Source: Comamonas testosteroni TK102
GTDB taxonomy: Bacteria > Pseudomonadota > Gammaproteobacteria > Burkholderiales > Burkholderiaceae_C
Length of the DNA: 64,000 bases
Direction of reading: 5' to 3'
Assembly: GCF_000739375.1 (NCBI RefSeq)
Contig: NZ_CP006704.1
Span: 2,852,001-2,916,000 of the forward strand
This document shows positions 27,754 through 36,252 of this stretch, piece after piece (position 1 is the first letter of the stretch; each line of letters starts with the position of its first letter). A program made the translations under genes and the position numbers. The notes beneath the pieces are model-generated. The model was not told where the DNA came from. It did no database searches and was given only the letters and a program-made list of their open reading frames with translations.

Positions 27754-27772
27754 TGATATTCAATGGATATCA
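27754..27772. promoter_or_regulatory. Candidate LysR binding site
   Basis: Arms TGATAT (27754-27759) and ATATCA (27767-27772) form a perfect inverted repeat with a 7-nt spacer. It contains the T-N11-A pattern of LTTR boxes and abuts the LysR start codon in the divergent gap to the catabolic operon. Confidence 0.5.
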
Positions 27773-27867
27773 GAAATGAAATTTTTAATATTAGACATTA
27801 ATTTCTCGCCTGCCTAAAGTGAGCTCACAAGAAAAACACGGCAGCAATTCCGTATCAGGAGACAAAC

Positions 27868-28848
27868 TTGAAGCAAGCACGCAGATACCTGCTGGCGGCC
27901 TTGCTGGGCTACGGCCTGCTCGGCGCAGGCATGCCCCCCATGGCTCAGGCCCAGGCCTTCCCTTCCAAGCCGATCAAGCTCATCGTTCCATTTGGTCCGG
28001 GCAGCGGCACCGACACCTCGGCACGTTATTTCGGGCGCAAGCTTCAGGAGCTCACAGGCCAGCCCGTGGTGGTGGAAAACAAGGCAGGAGCCAACGGCTT
28101 TATTGCTGTCAAGCAGGTGCTGTCGGCACCCGCTGATGGCTATACCGTGTTCATCGGCAGCAATTCAACGCTGGCGGTCAATACGGCGCTGTTCAGGCAT
28201 CTGCCCTACGACCCCTTAACGGACTTTGCGCCGCTGACCATGATGATGCGCTCGCCGGCCATGCTGGCCGTCGCGCCCCAAGCGGCCTACTCCGACCTGA
28301 AGGGCCTGATCAGCCATGCCAGGGCCAACCCGGGGAAGGTGAATTTCGGGGCCGGCTCGGCAGGCTATCAGCTGATGGGCGAGCTGCTCAACGACACAGC
28401 CAGGATCGAAACCGTGCATGTGCCGTTCAAGGGCGCAGGGGAGACCACCACGGCCGTCGCTTCAGGGACGGTGGACTACACCTTCGCGGAAGTCACGGCA
28501 GTGCAGGAACTGGCCCGGGGAGGGCGCGTCAAGATCCTGGCGGTGGCCTCCGACAAGCGCGTGAGCACCTCCCCCGAGATACCCACGGCCACCGAGGCCG
28601 GTCTGCCCGGATTCGAGGCCTACACCTGGGTGGGTGCCATGGTGAGCGCCAGGACACCGGCCGCCGAGACTGCCAGGCTCGCCGAACTTTTCACCGCCAT
28701 CTCGAAGATGGATGAAACCCGTGCCTTCTACGAGCGTCTGGGGGCCATTCCCATGACCGGCGGCCCGGCACAGATGCATGAATTCCAGAAGAACGAAATC
28801 GCGCTGTGGAAGCGCATCGTCGTCAAGGCCAAGGTTCCCCTGCAATGA
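27868..28848 (+). CDS. Bug-family tripartite tricarboxylate transporter substrate-binding protein
   Basis: The 326-residue periplasmic binding protein has a signal peptide (about 1-28, YLLAALLGYGLLGAG...AQA) and the Bug signatures FPSKPIKLIVPFGPGSGTD, GQPVVVENKAGANGFIAVKQ and MMRSPAMLAVAP. Bug proteins bind carboxylates; the membrane subunits TctA/TctB are not encoded nearby. The start is a TTG with AGGAGA about 8 nt upstream. It is the first gene of an eight-gene operon and overlaps the next gene by 4 nt. Confidence 0.92.
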   Translation: MKQARRYLLAALLGYGLLGAGMPPMAQAQAFPSKPIKLIVPFGPGSGTDTSARYFGRKLQELTGQPVVVENKAGANGFIAVKQVLSAPADGYTVFIGSNSTLAVNTALFRHLPYDPLTDFAPLTMMMRSPAMLAVAPQAAYSDLKGLISHARANPGKVNFGAGSAGYQLMGELLNDTARIETVHVPFKGAGETTTAVASGTVDYTFAEVTAVQELARGGRVKILAVASDKRVSTSPEIPTATEAGLPGFEAYTWVGAMVSARTPAAETARLAELFTAISKMDETRAFYERLGAIPMTGGPAQMHEFQKNEIALWKRIVVKAKVPLQ

Positions 28849-30092
28849 AAGCCAATGACAGCCGGCCGGCACAGGCGCTGCAGCACATCAAGGTGCTCGA
28901 TCTTTCGCGGGTATTGGCGGGCCCGTGGGCTGCACAGACCCTGGGTGATCTGGGCGCCGAGGTGATCAAGGTGGAAAGACCCGGCAGCGGTGACGACACG
29001 CGTGCCTGGGGCCCGCCCTATGTGGCCGACCCCGAAGGCCTGCCGACGGGGGAGTCGGCCTACTATATGTGCACCAATCGCAACAAGCAGTCGATTTCCG
29101 TGGACTTCACCCGCGGCGAAGGCCAGGAGATCGTGCGTCAGCTGGCGGCTCGATGCGATGTGCTGATCGAGAACTTCAAGACTGGCGGTCTGGCGCAGTA
29201 CGGGCTTGATTATGCGAGCCTTAGTGCCCTGAATCCCCGCCTTGTCTACTGCTCGGTCACGGGCTTTGGCCAGGACGGTCCCTATGCGCATCGTGCGGGC
29301 TATGACTTTCTGATCCAGGGCATGGGGGGGCTGATGAGTATTTCGGGCCATGCCGATGGCCAGCCCGGAGGCGGCCCCATGAAGGTTGGCGTGGCGCTGA
29401 CCGACATCCTCACCGGGCTATATGCCAGCACGGCGATTCTGGCGGCCCTGCAGGCCCGCGAGCATACGGGGCGCGGCCAGCACATAGATCTGGCTTTGCT
29501 CGATGTCGGCGTGGCCTGTCTGGCCAACCAGAGCATGAACTATCTGTACGGGGACCAGGTGCCGCAGCGCATGGGCAACGCGCATCCGAACACGGTGCCC
29601 TACCAGGCGTTCCCGACCGAAGACGGGCACATGATCCTGGCCGTGGGCAATGACGGCCAGTTTGCCCGTTTCTGCCAAGCGGCAGGCAGGAGCGAATGGG
29701 CCGAGGACGAGCGCTTCCGGAGCAATGCGGCGCGGCTGGCCCATAGAGCCGAACTGGTGGAGATGATCCGTCGCGTGACGCTCACGCGCAGTACCAGGGC
29801 CTGGGTGCAACTGCTGGAGCAGCATGCGGTGCCATGCGGTCCCATCAACACGGTACGTGAGGTGTTCGAGGATCCGCAGGTCAGGGCTCGCGGCATGCAG
29901 ATCGCCATGACACACCCCAAGGCGGGACAGGTGCCCCTGGTCGCCAGCCCCATCCGTTTGTCGGACACACCGGTGACGTACCGCCATGCACCGCCTCAGC
30001 TGGGGCAGCACACACTAGAGCTGTTGGCGAGCCATCTGGGCCTGTCGGCCCAGCAAATGCAGGCCTATCAGGACAGCGGAGTATTGGGATGA
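28845..30092 (+). CDS. Class III (CaiB/BaiF) CoA-transferase
   Basis: The 415-residue enzyme has the family features VLDLSRVLAGPWAAQTLGDL, GAEVIKVERPGSGDDTR and, at the active site, the aspartate in HRAGYDFLIQGMGG (D154), expected to form the acyl-CoA anhydride. It should transfer CoA from a donor such as succinyl-CoA to a carboxylic acid, i.e. substrate activation. Its ATG overlaps the stop of the binding-protein gene, and its own stop overlaps the second CoA-transferase, so three genes are translationally coupled. The substrate is unknown. Confidence 0.92.
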   Translation: MKANDSRPAQALQHIKVLDLSRVLAGPWAAQTLGDLGAEVIKVERPGSGDDTRAWGPPYVADPEGLPTGESAYYMCTNRNKQSISVDFTRGEGQEIVRQLAARCDVLIENFKTGGLAQYGLDYASLSALNPRLVYCSVTGFGQDGPYAHRAGYDFLIQGMGGLMSISGHADGQPGGGPMKVGVALTDILTGLYASTAILAALQAREHTGRGQHIDLALLDVGVACLANQSMNYLYGDQVPQRMGNAHPNTVPYQAFPTEDGHMILAVGNDGQFARFCQAAGRSEWAEDERFRSNAARLAHRAELVEMIRRVTLTRSTRAWVQLLEQHAVPCGPINTVREVFEDPQVRARGMQIAMTHPKAGQVPLVASPIRLSDTPVTYRHAPPQLGQHTLELLASHLGLSAQQMQAYQDSGVLG

Positions 30093-31318
30093 GCAGCCAG
30101 GAATCGTTGAAGCACACGTGCAATGCGGGTCAGGACGAGGCCCTGGGGGCATTGTCAGGGGTGCGGGTACTGGACCTTTCCAGCGTGATTTTCGGCCCCA
30201 TGGCCAGCCAGGTGCTGGCCGACTACGGCGCCGAGGTGATCAAGATCGAGCCGCCGCAGGGCGACTCCACGCGCCACACCGGCCCGGCACTGGAGCCTGG
30301 CATGGCGGCAATGTTCATGGGCTCCAACCGCAGCAAGAAAAGCGTGGTACTGGATCTGAAGCAAGAGCAGGCGCAGGCCGCGCTGCATGCGCTTTTGCAG
30401 GGCGCCGATGTGCTCATGCACAGCATGCGCCCGCAAAAGCTGGCCAGGCTCGGGCTCGATCCGGACAGTCTGCGCAAGCAATACCCGCGCCTCATCTATG
30501 TGGGCCTGCACGGTTTTGGCGAAGACGGCCCCTATGCCGGGCAGCCTGCATATGACGACGTGATCCAGGGCATGAGTGGCCTGGCCGATCTCATGCAGCG
30601 CCAGACGGGAGAGGCCCGCTATCTGCCCACGATTGCGGCCGACAAGACCTGCGCTCTGGTGGCCGCGCATGCGGTGCTGGCGGCGCTCTACCAGCGCGAG
30701 CGCAGGGGCGAGGGCAGCTATGTGGAAGTGCCCATGTACGAAACCATGGCGGGCTTCAACCTGGTGGAGCATTTCTACGGCATGCACTTCACACCCGCGC
30801 AGAGTGGCGCGGGCTATCCGCGCGTGATGGCGCCCTGGCGCAAGCCCTACAGGACGCTGGACGGCCATGTCTGCCTGATGCCTTACACCGATGCGCACTG
30901 GCGCCGCTTCTTTGCGGCCGTCGGTCAGCCTCAGCTGGCACAGGACCAGCGCTTTGCCACCCAGGCGATGCGCACCCGCCACATCGCCGAGCTGCTGGAG
31001 ACGATGAGCGGCTACGTGGCGCAAAAGGACACTGCCTATTGGCTGGCCAGCTGCGAACAGCTGGAGATTCCAGCAGCACCGGTGACTCGCATGGACGATC
31101 TGCCCCATGACCCGCACCTGCAGGCCACCGGCTTTTTTGTCGAGAAGAAGGACGCAGCGATGGGGGTTGTGAAATTTCCGCGTTCGTCCGTGCGCATCAA
31201 CGGTACCCAACCCCCCATAGGCATGCCCCCGCGCCTGGGCGAGCACACACAGACATTGCTGCGCGAGGCAGGCTGGGACGATGCGCGCATTGCCGCCTTG
31301 CAGTCGAAGGACTGCTGA
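30089..31318 (+). CDS. Second class III (CaiB/BaiF) CoA-transferase
   Basis: The 409-residue protein is related to its upstream neighbour but clearly different, with VRVLDLSSVIFGPMASQVLA, YGAEVIKIEPPQGDSTR, the active-site aspartate in QPAYDDVIQGMSG (D156) and YVEVPMYETMAGFNLVEHF. Two tandem CaiB-type genes suggest either a heteromeric enzyme, as for benzylsuccinate CoA-transferase, or two activation steps. The start overlaps the previous stop by 4 nt (ATGA). Confidence 0.92.
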   Translation: MSSQESLKHTCNAGQDEALGALSGVRVLDLSSVIFGPMASQVLADYGAEVIKIEPPQGDSTRHTGPALEPGMAAMFMGSNRSKKSVVLDLKQEQAQAALHALLQGADVLMHSMRPQKLARLGLDPDSLRKQYPRLIYVGLHGFGEDGPYAGQPAYDDVIQGMSGLADLMQRQTGEARYLPTIAADKTCALVAAHAVLAALYQRERRGEGSYVEVPMYETMAGFNLVEHFYGMHFTPAQSGAGYPRVMAPWRKPYRTLDGHVCLMPYTDAHWRRFFAAVGQPQLAQDQRFATQAMRTRHIAELLETMSGYVAQKDTAYWLASCEQLEIPAAPVTRMDDLPHDPHLQATGFFVEKKDAAMGVVKFPRSSVRINGTQPPIGMPPRLGEHTQTLLREAGWDDARIAALQSKDC

Positions 31319-31343
31319 ACAAACAGCATGAAGCGGAGACAGA

Positions 31344-31853
31344 ATGAGTGTGAGCAATTTGATTTCATCTACTGAAAACCGTGCCGCGGCACTGGCAGAC
31401 ACGCCGCGCATGGGCCAGGGTTTTGTCTGGCAGGACCTGCGTGTAGGCCAGCAACTGCGCACCTTTCGCCGTACGGTGACCGAGACCGACCTGGTCAACT
31501 TCATCAACACCACGGGCATGCTCGAGGCGATCTTCATCGAGGACGGCTATGACGGCGGTGCCATTCAGGGACGTCCGGTGCCGGGCGCGCTCACCTATAC
31601 CTTGATCGAAGGCTTCATCCTGCAAAGCATGATCCAGGGCACGGGCCTGGCCATGCTCGAGTTGCACCAGAAGATTCTGGCTCCTGTGGTGGTGGGCGAC
31701 ACCATTGAGGCGCTGGTCGAAGTGATCGACATCAAGCCAACGAGCAAAGGCGGTCGCGCGGTGGTGAGTTCGCGTATCGAGGTCTACAACCAGCGTCGCC
31801 AGCAGGTGATGGTCTATACCGCCGTGCGCCTGCTGGCCGGCCGCAGAGCTTAG
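31344..31853 (+). CDS. MaoC-like hot-dog dehydratase
   Basis: The 169-residue hot-dog-fold protein has an (R)-hydratase-like layout: a lead-in GFVWQDLRVGQQLRTFRRTV, the motif TETDLVNFINTTGM and IQGRPVPGALTYTLIEG followed by HQKILAPVVVGDTIEALVEV. MaoC-type enzymes hydrate enoyl-CoA esters (or dehydrate hydroxyacyl-CoA). The classical MaoC catalytic Asp/His pair is partly replaced (D in TETD, no clear H), so the activity should be tested. It follows the CoA-transferases by 25 nt in the same operon. Confidence 0.85.
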   Translation: MSVSNLISSTENRAAALADTPRMGQGFVWQDLRVGQQLRTFRRTVTETDLVNFINTTGMLEAIFIEDGYDGGAIQGRPVPGALTYTLIEGFILQSMIQGTGLAMLELHQKILAPVVVGDTIEALVEVIDIKPTSKGGRAVVSSRIEVYNQRRQQVMVYTAVRLLAGRRA

Positions 31854-31932
31854 GTCCGCGCTGCAGCGGATGCCTTTGCACCGGTGCGCACATCCCTGTG
31901 CGCCGAGATGAGAAAACTACAGGAGACACAAG

Positions 31933-32940
31933 ATGAGTTATCGATTTTCACGTCGGTCGTCGCTGCTCGCCGTTGCCGCGCCGGTCGTTGCCGCGTCGGC
32001 CGCTGCCGCGCTGGCCGTTTGCGGTGCGGTTCAGGCGCAGGACAACTGGCCCAGCAAGCCGATCACGCTGATCGTCCCTTTCCCGCCCGGCGGTCCCACC
32101 GACATGGTGGCACGGGTGCTGGCGCAGCAGGTAGGCCAGCAACTGGGGCAGTCGGTCATCGTGGACAACCGGCCAGGTGCCAACGGCAACATCGGCAATG
32201 CGCTGGTGGCCAAGGCGCCGGCCGACGGCTACACCGTGCTCTACAACACCTCCTCGATTGCACTGAGCCCCTCGCTCTACAAAAAGCAGAGCTATGACGT
32301 GAGCCGGGACCTGCGCCCCGTGGCCTTGGCGGCGGTGGTGCCGCTGGGACTTGTCGTCAATCCCAAGGTACCTGTCAACACCGTGCAGGAGCTTGTGAAG
32401 TACGCCCAGGACCACAAAGGCAAGCTCTCCTACGGCTCGGCGGGCAACGGCAATGTCACGCACCTGGCGGCTTTTCAGGTGGTGCAGCACTACAACATGG
32501 ATGCAAGCCATGTGCCCTACAAAGGCAGCGCCCCTGCCGACGTGGACCTGGTGGCTGGTCAGATCGATTTCATGACCGACACCATCAATTCGGTGGCACC
32601 TTTCATCAAGGACGGCAAGCTTCGGCTGCTGGCCGTCAGCACGGCCGGACGGATTCCCAATTTCCCCAAGGCGCCTACGCTGGCCGAAAGCGGCATGACC
32701 GGGTTCGAGGCCGGTGCCTGGCAAGGCGTGATGGTGCCCGCCAAAACGCCCGATGCGATTGTGGAGCGTCTGAATGCCGAGCTGATGAAGGCCCTCAGGA
32801 ACCCCGGAGTGCTGGAGAAGCTGCGCGTGCAGGGCACCGAGCCCTTGGGATCCACGCCCAAGGCCTACGGCGAATACATACAGAGCGAAATCAGGCGCTG
32901 GGCAGGTGTTGTCAAAAGCACGGGCGTGTCCCTGGACTGA
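31933..32940 (+). CDS. Second Bug-family substrate-binding protein of the operon
   Basis: The 335-residue protein has an Ala/Val-rich signal peptide (about 1-36, with RRSSLLAVAAPVVAA) and Bug signatures WPSKPITLIVPFPPGGPTDM, GQSVIVDNRPGANGNIGNAL and LSYGSAGNGNVTHLAAF. It differs markedly from the binding protein at 27868, so the operon encodes two distinct receptors, possibly for related acids. A ribosome site (AGGAGA) precedes the ATG. TctAB membrane genes are absent from the window. Confidence 0.92.
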   Translation: MSYRFSRRSSLLAVAAPVVAASAAAALAVCGAVQAQDNWPSKPITLIVPFPPGGPTDMVARVLAQQVGQQLGQSVIVDNRPGANGNIGNALVAKAPADGYTVLYNTSSIALSPSLYKKQSYDVSRDLRPVALAAVVPLGLVVNPKVPVNTVQELVKYAQDHKGKLSYGSAGNGNVTHLAAFQVVQHYNMDASHVPYKGSAPADVDLVAGQIDFMTDTINSVAPFIKDGKLRLLAVSTAGRIPNFPKAPTLAESGMTGFEAGAWQGVMVPAKTPDAIVERLNAELMKALRNPGVLEKLRVQGTEPLGSTPKAYGEYIQSEIRRWAGVVKSTGVSLD

Positions 32941-32954
32941 GAGAAAGCAAGACG

Positions 32955-34112
32955 ATGACCATTCTCGATGGACTGAGCCTGACAGGCATCCCGCCGGAAG
33001 GCGAGGCACTGCGCGCCGAGGTGCGTGCTTTTCTGCAGGACGCGGTCAAAGACATTCCTGCACATGTCCGCGCCAAATCCTGGAGCGGATATGACCCGGC
33101 CCTCAGCCGCAAGCTGGGGGAAAGGGGCTGGATCGGCATGACCTTGCCCAAAGCTTATGGCGGAGGCGAGCGCAGCGCGTTTGCCCGCTATGTGCTGGTG
33201 GAGGAATGCCTGAACTTCGGTGCGCCCGTGGGTTCGCACTGGATTGCCGACCGACAGAGTGCACCGCTGATCCTCAAATACGGTACGGAAGCGCAAAAGC
33301 AGTTCTACATTCCCAGAGTCTGCCGGGGCGAGGTGTTTTTCTGTATTGGCATGAGCGAGCCCAATGCCGGATCGGATCTGGCAAGTGTGAGGACTAGAGC
33401 GGTTCCCAACGAGCAGGGTTTCTTGCTCAATGGCCAGAAGATCTGGACCACCAACGCGCATCACTGCCAGTACATGATTGCTCTGGTGCGAACCTCGGGC
33501 AGTGCCGAGGATCGTCACAAGGGCCTGTCGCAAGTCATCGTGGACCTGACATTGCCCGGTGTGACGGTGCGTCCCATCCAGGACCTATCGGGTGACAGCC
33601 ATTTCTGCGAGGTCTTTTTCGAGAATGTGCAGCTGTCTGCCGATGCGCTGATCGGTGCCGAAGGTCAGGGCTGGGAGCAGGTTACCGCCGAACTCGCTTT
33701 CGAGCGCAGCGGCCCGGAGCGGCTGTTCTCCAGCATCGTGCTGTTCGATCAATGGCTGCAATATGCACGCACGCCGCAGGGGCGCACCGAGTCCGGCATG
33801 CGGCTTGCGGGCAAAGTGCTGACGCAGCTGGCACCGCTGCGCGCGATGTCGATATCCGTGCAGCAGAAGCTGACCCAGGGAGCAAGTCCTGTTGTTGAAG
33901 CCGCGCTGGTCAAGGAGCTGGGCACGACACTGGAGCAGATGATCCCGGCGGCCATTGCCGAGGAGCTGTTTGCCCGGCCGGCCGAAGATGTACCGGTGGA
34001 GCTGCTGCTGACGCTCAAGTACGTCACCGAAGCTTCTCCCTCGTTTTCCTTGCGCGGTGGCACGCGTGACATCCTGCGCGGCATGATCGCCCGTGGTCTG
34101 GGTTTGCGCTGA
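32955..34112 (+). CDS. Acyl-CoA dehydrogenase (first of a pair)
   Basis: The 385-residue flavoprotein has the N-terminal helical domain, FAD/acyl contact segments FFCIGMSEPNAGSDLASVRT and NGQKIWTTNAHHCQYMIALV, and a C-terminal domain ending SPSFSLRGGTRDILRGMIAR. It is expected to oxidise an acyl-CoA to the 2,3-enoyl-CoA with FAD. The gene directly after it encodes a shorter second ACAD; such side-by-side ACAD pairs are known in steroid and alicyclic acid degradation, where they form heterotetramers. Confidence 0.92.
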   Translation: MTILDGLSLTGIPPEGEALRAEVRAFLQDAVKDIPAHVRAKSWSGYDPALSRKLGERGWIGMTLPKAYGGGERSAFARYVLVEECLNFGAPVGSHWIADRQSAPLILKYGTEAQKQFYIPRVCRGEVFFCIGMSEPNAGSDLASVRTRAVPNEQGFLLNGQKIWTTNAHHCQYMIALVRTSGSAEDRHKGLSQVIVDLTLPGVTVRPIQDLSGDSHFCEVFFENVQLSADALIGAEGQGWEQVTAELAFERSGPERLFSSIVLFDQWLQYARTPQGRTESGMRLAGKVLTQLAPLRAMSISVQQKLTQGASPVVEAALVKELGTTLEQMIPAAIAEELFARPAEDVPVELLLTLKYVTEASPSFSLRGGTRDILRGMIARGLGLR

Positions 34113-34126
34113 TCGGAGACAAGTTC

Positions 34127-35164
34127 ATGAGCAATAACGATTTGTTTGCAGATGCCGCGCGCAAGGTGCTGGCAGACTGCTGCACCCCTCAGGTGATTCG
34201 GGAGATCGAGAGCGCTGGCAGCCGCTCAGCGGCTGTCGCCCGACTATGGCAGCAGCTGGAGGAAACCGGCTTGGCCGATGCCTTGCTGGCCGAAGAAGAG
34301 GGCGGTGCCGGTCTGGGTCTGGGCGAGATATTTGGCGTGCTGGAGCAATGTGGAGCCCACGCCCTGCCTCTGCCTCTGGGAGAGACCATGCTGGCACGGG
34401 CCATGCTGGTGCAGACGCATATGGACTGCCCGGCCGGCAGCATTGCGCTGGCGCAGGGCGCGATGCAGGCAGATGGCAGTTTGCATTGCGCGCTGGTGCG
34501 AGGCGGGCAGGTCACGGACTCGGTGCTGGTGCAAGTGCAAGAAGAAGCCGGGGTCTGGTATCTGCTGAGCGTGGCACAGGCTGAGCTTGTGCCGCACGCT
34601 CTGGTGCTTGACGCGTCATTGACCTGGGCGCCCGAGCAGTTGCGGGTCGCCGGCGTCATCCGGCCCGGGCTGCAGTTCGATCCCCGTAGTCTGCAGGCCA
34701 CCGTGGTGGCCGCGCAGATGGCGGGAGCCATGCGTGACGTGTTCCAGCGCAGCTTGCAATATGCGAACGAGCGTCAGCAGTTTGGGCGTGCTATAGGGAA
34801 GTTCCAGGCGATCCAGCATCAGCTGGCAGTCATGAGCGAGCATGTGTTTGCCGCCCGCATGGCGGCTCAGCTCGGTTGCAGCGGTGACGGCATCGTGCCT
34901 GACAGATTGCGTGTGGCCGTTGCCAAGGCACGCTGCAGCGAGGCGGCTTTGGTGGTCACGGAGCTTGCGCATGCGATTCATGGCGCGATTGGCTTCACCG
35001 AGGAATATGACCTGCAGCTGTTCACCCGCAGATTGCATGCATGGCGACTGACGGCAGGCAGCGAAGCCTATTGGCAGGCATTGGCGGGGCAGGCCCTGAT
35101 GTCGCACGAGGGCATGACACTGGATCTGATCCGGCGGATCACCGATGTCGAGGCCCTGGCTTGA
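34127..35164 (+). CDS. Acyl-CoA dehydrogenase (second, shorter member of the pair)
   Basis: At 345 residues it is about 40 shorter than its neighbour. The C-terminal ACAD domain is clear (QYANERQQFGRAIGKFQAIQ, LAHAIHGAIGFTEEYDLQLF), while the N-terminal and middle domains are divergent and the usual FAD-contact segments are weak. This is the pattern of the non-catalytic or FAD-sharing partner in heteromeric ACADs. It starts 14 nt after the previous stop, which supports assembly with it. Confidence 0.9.
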   Translation: MSNNDLFADAARKVLADCCTPQVIREIESAGSRSAAVARLWQQLEETGLADALLAEEEGGAGLGLGEIFGVLEQCGAHALPLPLGETMLARAMLVQTHMDCPAGSIALAQGAMQADGSLHCALVRGGQVTDSVLVQVQEEAGVWYLLSVAQAELVPHALVLDASLTWAPEQLRVAGVIRPGLQFDPRSLQATVVAAQMAGAMRDVFQRSLQYANERQQFGRAIGKFQAIQHQLAVMSEHVFAARMAAQLGCSGDGIVPDRLRVAVAKARCSEAALVVTELAHAIHGAIGFTEEYDLQLFTRRLHAWRLTAGSEAYWQALAGQALMSHEGMTLDLIRRITDVEALA

Positions 35165-35195
35165 AGCCGCTCAACAACTATGGAGACCATGGAAC

Positions 35196-35984
35196 ATGGC
35201 ATTTCTGAACATTGAACGCGATGGCGGTATCTTGACCGTCACCATGAATCAGCCGGAGACACGCAATGCGCTGACCGGCAATACGGCGGTTGCGGAGTTC
35301 GTGCAGCTCTGTGCAGATGTGCGCCTGGACGCCAGCGTGAAGGTGCTGATCCTGACCGGCGCAGGCTCTATCTTCAGCTCCGGCGGCAATGTCAAGGACA
35401 TGAGGCGCTATTTCGATGACGCACTCACTCCCGACATGATTCGCGAGGAATACCGGCAGGGAATTCAGCAAATTCCGAATGCCCTCTACCAGCTGGATGT
35501 TCCCGTGATCTGCGCGGTCAACGGCCCGGCCATCGGCGCAGGTCTGGATCTGAGCTGCATGTGCGATATCCGGATTGCGTCGGAGAATGCCACTTTTGCG
35601 GAGAGCTTTGTCCGCGTGGGCATCGTTCCCGGTGATGGCGGGGCCTGGTTGCTGCCACGCGTGGTGGGGATGTCGAAGGCCAGCGAAATGGCTTTCACAG
35701 GAGAGGCGATCAGCGCAGGCCAGGCATTGGCCTGTGGTCTGGTGAGCCAGGTCGTGCCCCCGGATGAACTGCTGCCGGCCGCCAGGGCATTGGCGCTCAA
35801 GATCGCCGCCAATCCGGGCGGTGTGATGCGCATGACCAAGCGTCTGCTGCGCGAGGGCCAGAATGCCACGCTGGCTTCGCTGCTCGAAATATCGGCCGGT
35901 TATCAGGCAATTGCCCATAAAACGGCAGATCATCGTGAAGCCGTGACGGCCTTTGTCGAGAAGCGGGCTCCTCGTTTCTCATGA
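35196..35984 (+). CDS. Enoyl-CoA hydratase/isomerase family protein
   Basis: The 262-residue crotonase-fold enzyme has the oxyanion-hole segments SIFSSGGNVKDMRR and CAVNGPAIGAGLDLSCMCDI and the glutamates expected for hydratase activity (one in TFAESFVRVGIVPGDGG, one in SKASEMAFTGEAISA). It should hydrate the enoyl-CoA made by the upstream ACAD pair. The frame is open upstream to 35145, but ATG 35196 lies directly before the conserved fold. It is the last gene of the operon; a terminator follows at 36023. Confidence 0.92.
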   Translation: MAFLNIERDGGILTVTMNQPETRNALTGNTAVAEFVQLCADVRLDASVKVLILTGAGSIFSSGGNVKDMRRYFDDALTPDMIREEYRQGIQQIPNALYQLDVPVICAVNGPAIGAGLDLSCMCDIRIASENATFAESFVRVGIVPGDGGAWLLPRVVGMSKASEMAFTGEAISAGQALACGLVSQVVPPDELLPAARALALKIAANPGGVMRMTKRLLREGQNATLASLLEISAGYQAIAHKTADHREAVTAFVEKRAPRFS

Positions 35985-36022
35985 GCCGGCAGGCTTGTGT
36001 AGCCAGACCAGGTAACAAAGAC

Positions 36023-36055
36023 AGCAAGGGCGCATTTTGCGCCCTTGCTCGTTTT
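36023..36055 (+). terminator. Intrinsic terminator of the catabolic operon
   Basis: Perfect 11-bp arms AGCAAGGGCGC (36023-36033) and GCGCCCTTGCT (36039-36049) around ATTTT are followed by CGTTTT, 38 nt after the enoyl-CoA hydratase stop. The remaining 200 nt up to the chemoreceptor gene show no gene; they presumably hold its promoter. Confidence 0.85.
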
Positions 36056-36252
36056 GGCGAAGGCAGCAGCACCTTGCTTGCTGCGTTGATGCTTCAGGCC
36101 GGCCAATCCTGCGACGTAATCCCTGGATAATACCGATTACATCATGTTGCGATTTGCTATATGCGAATTACGCTGCAAGCAGCTCGGCCGGGTTGGTCCA
36201 TTTCATATCAATAAATGGCCGCTTTGCGGGCCATGTATTTTCTAAGAAATGG

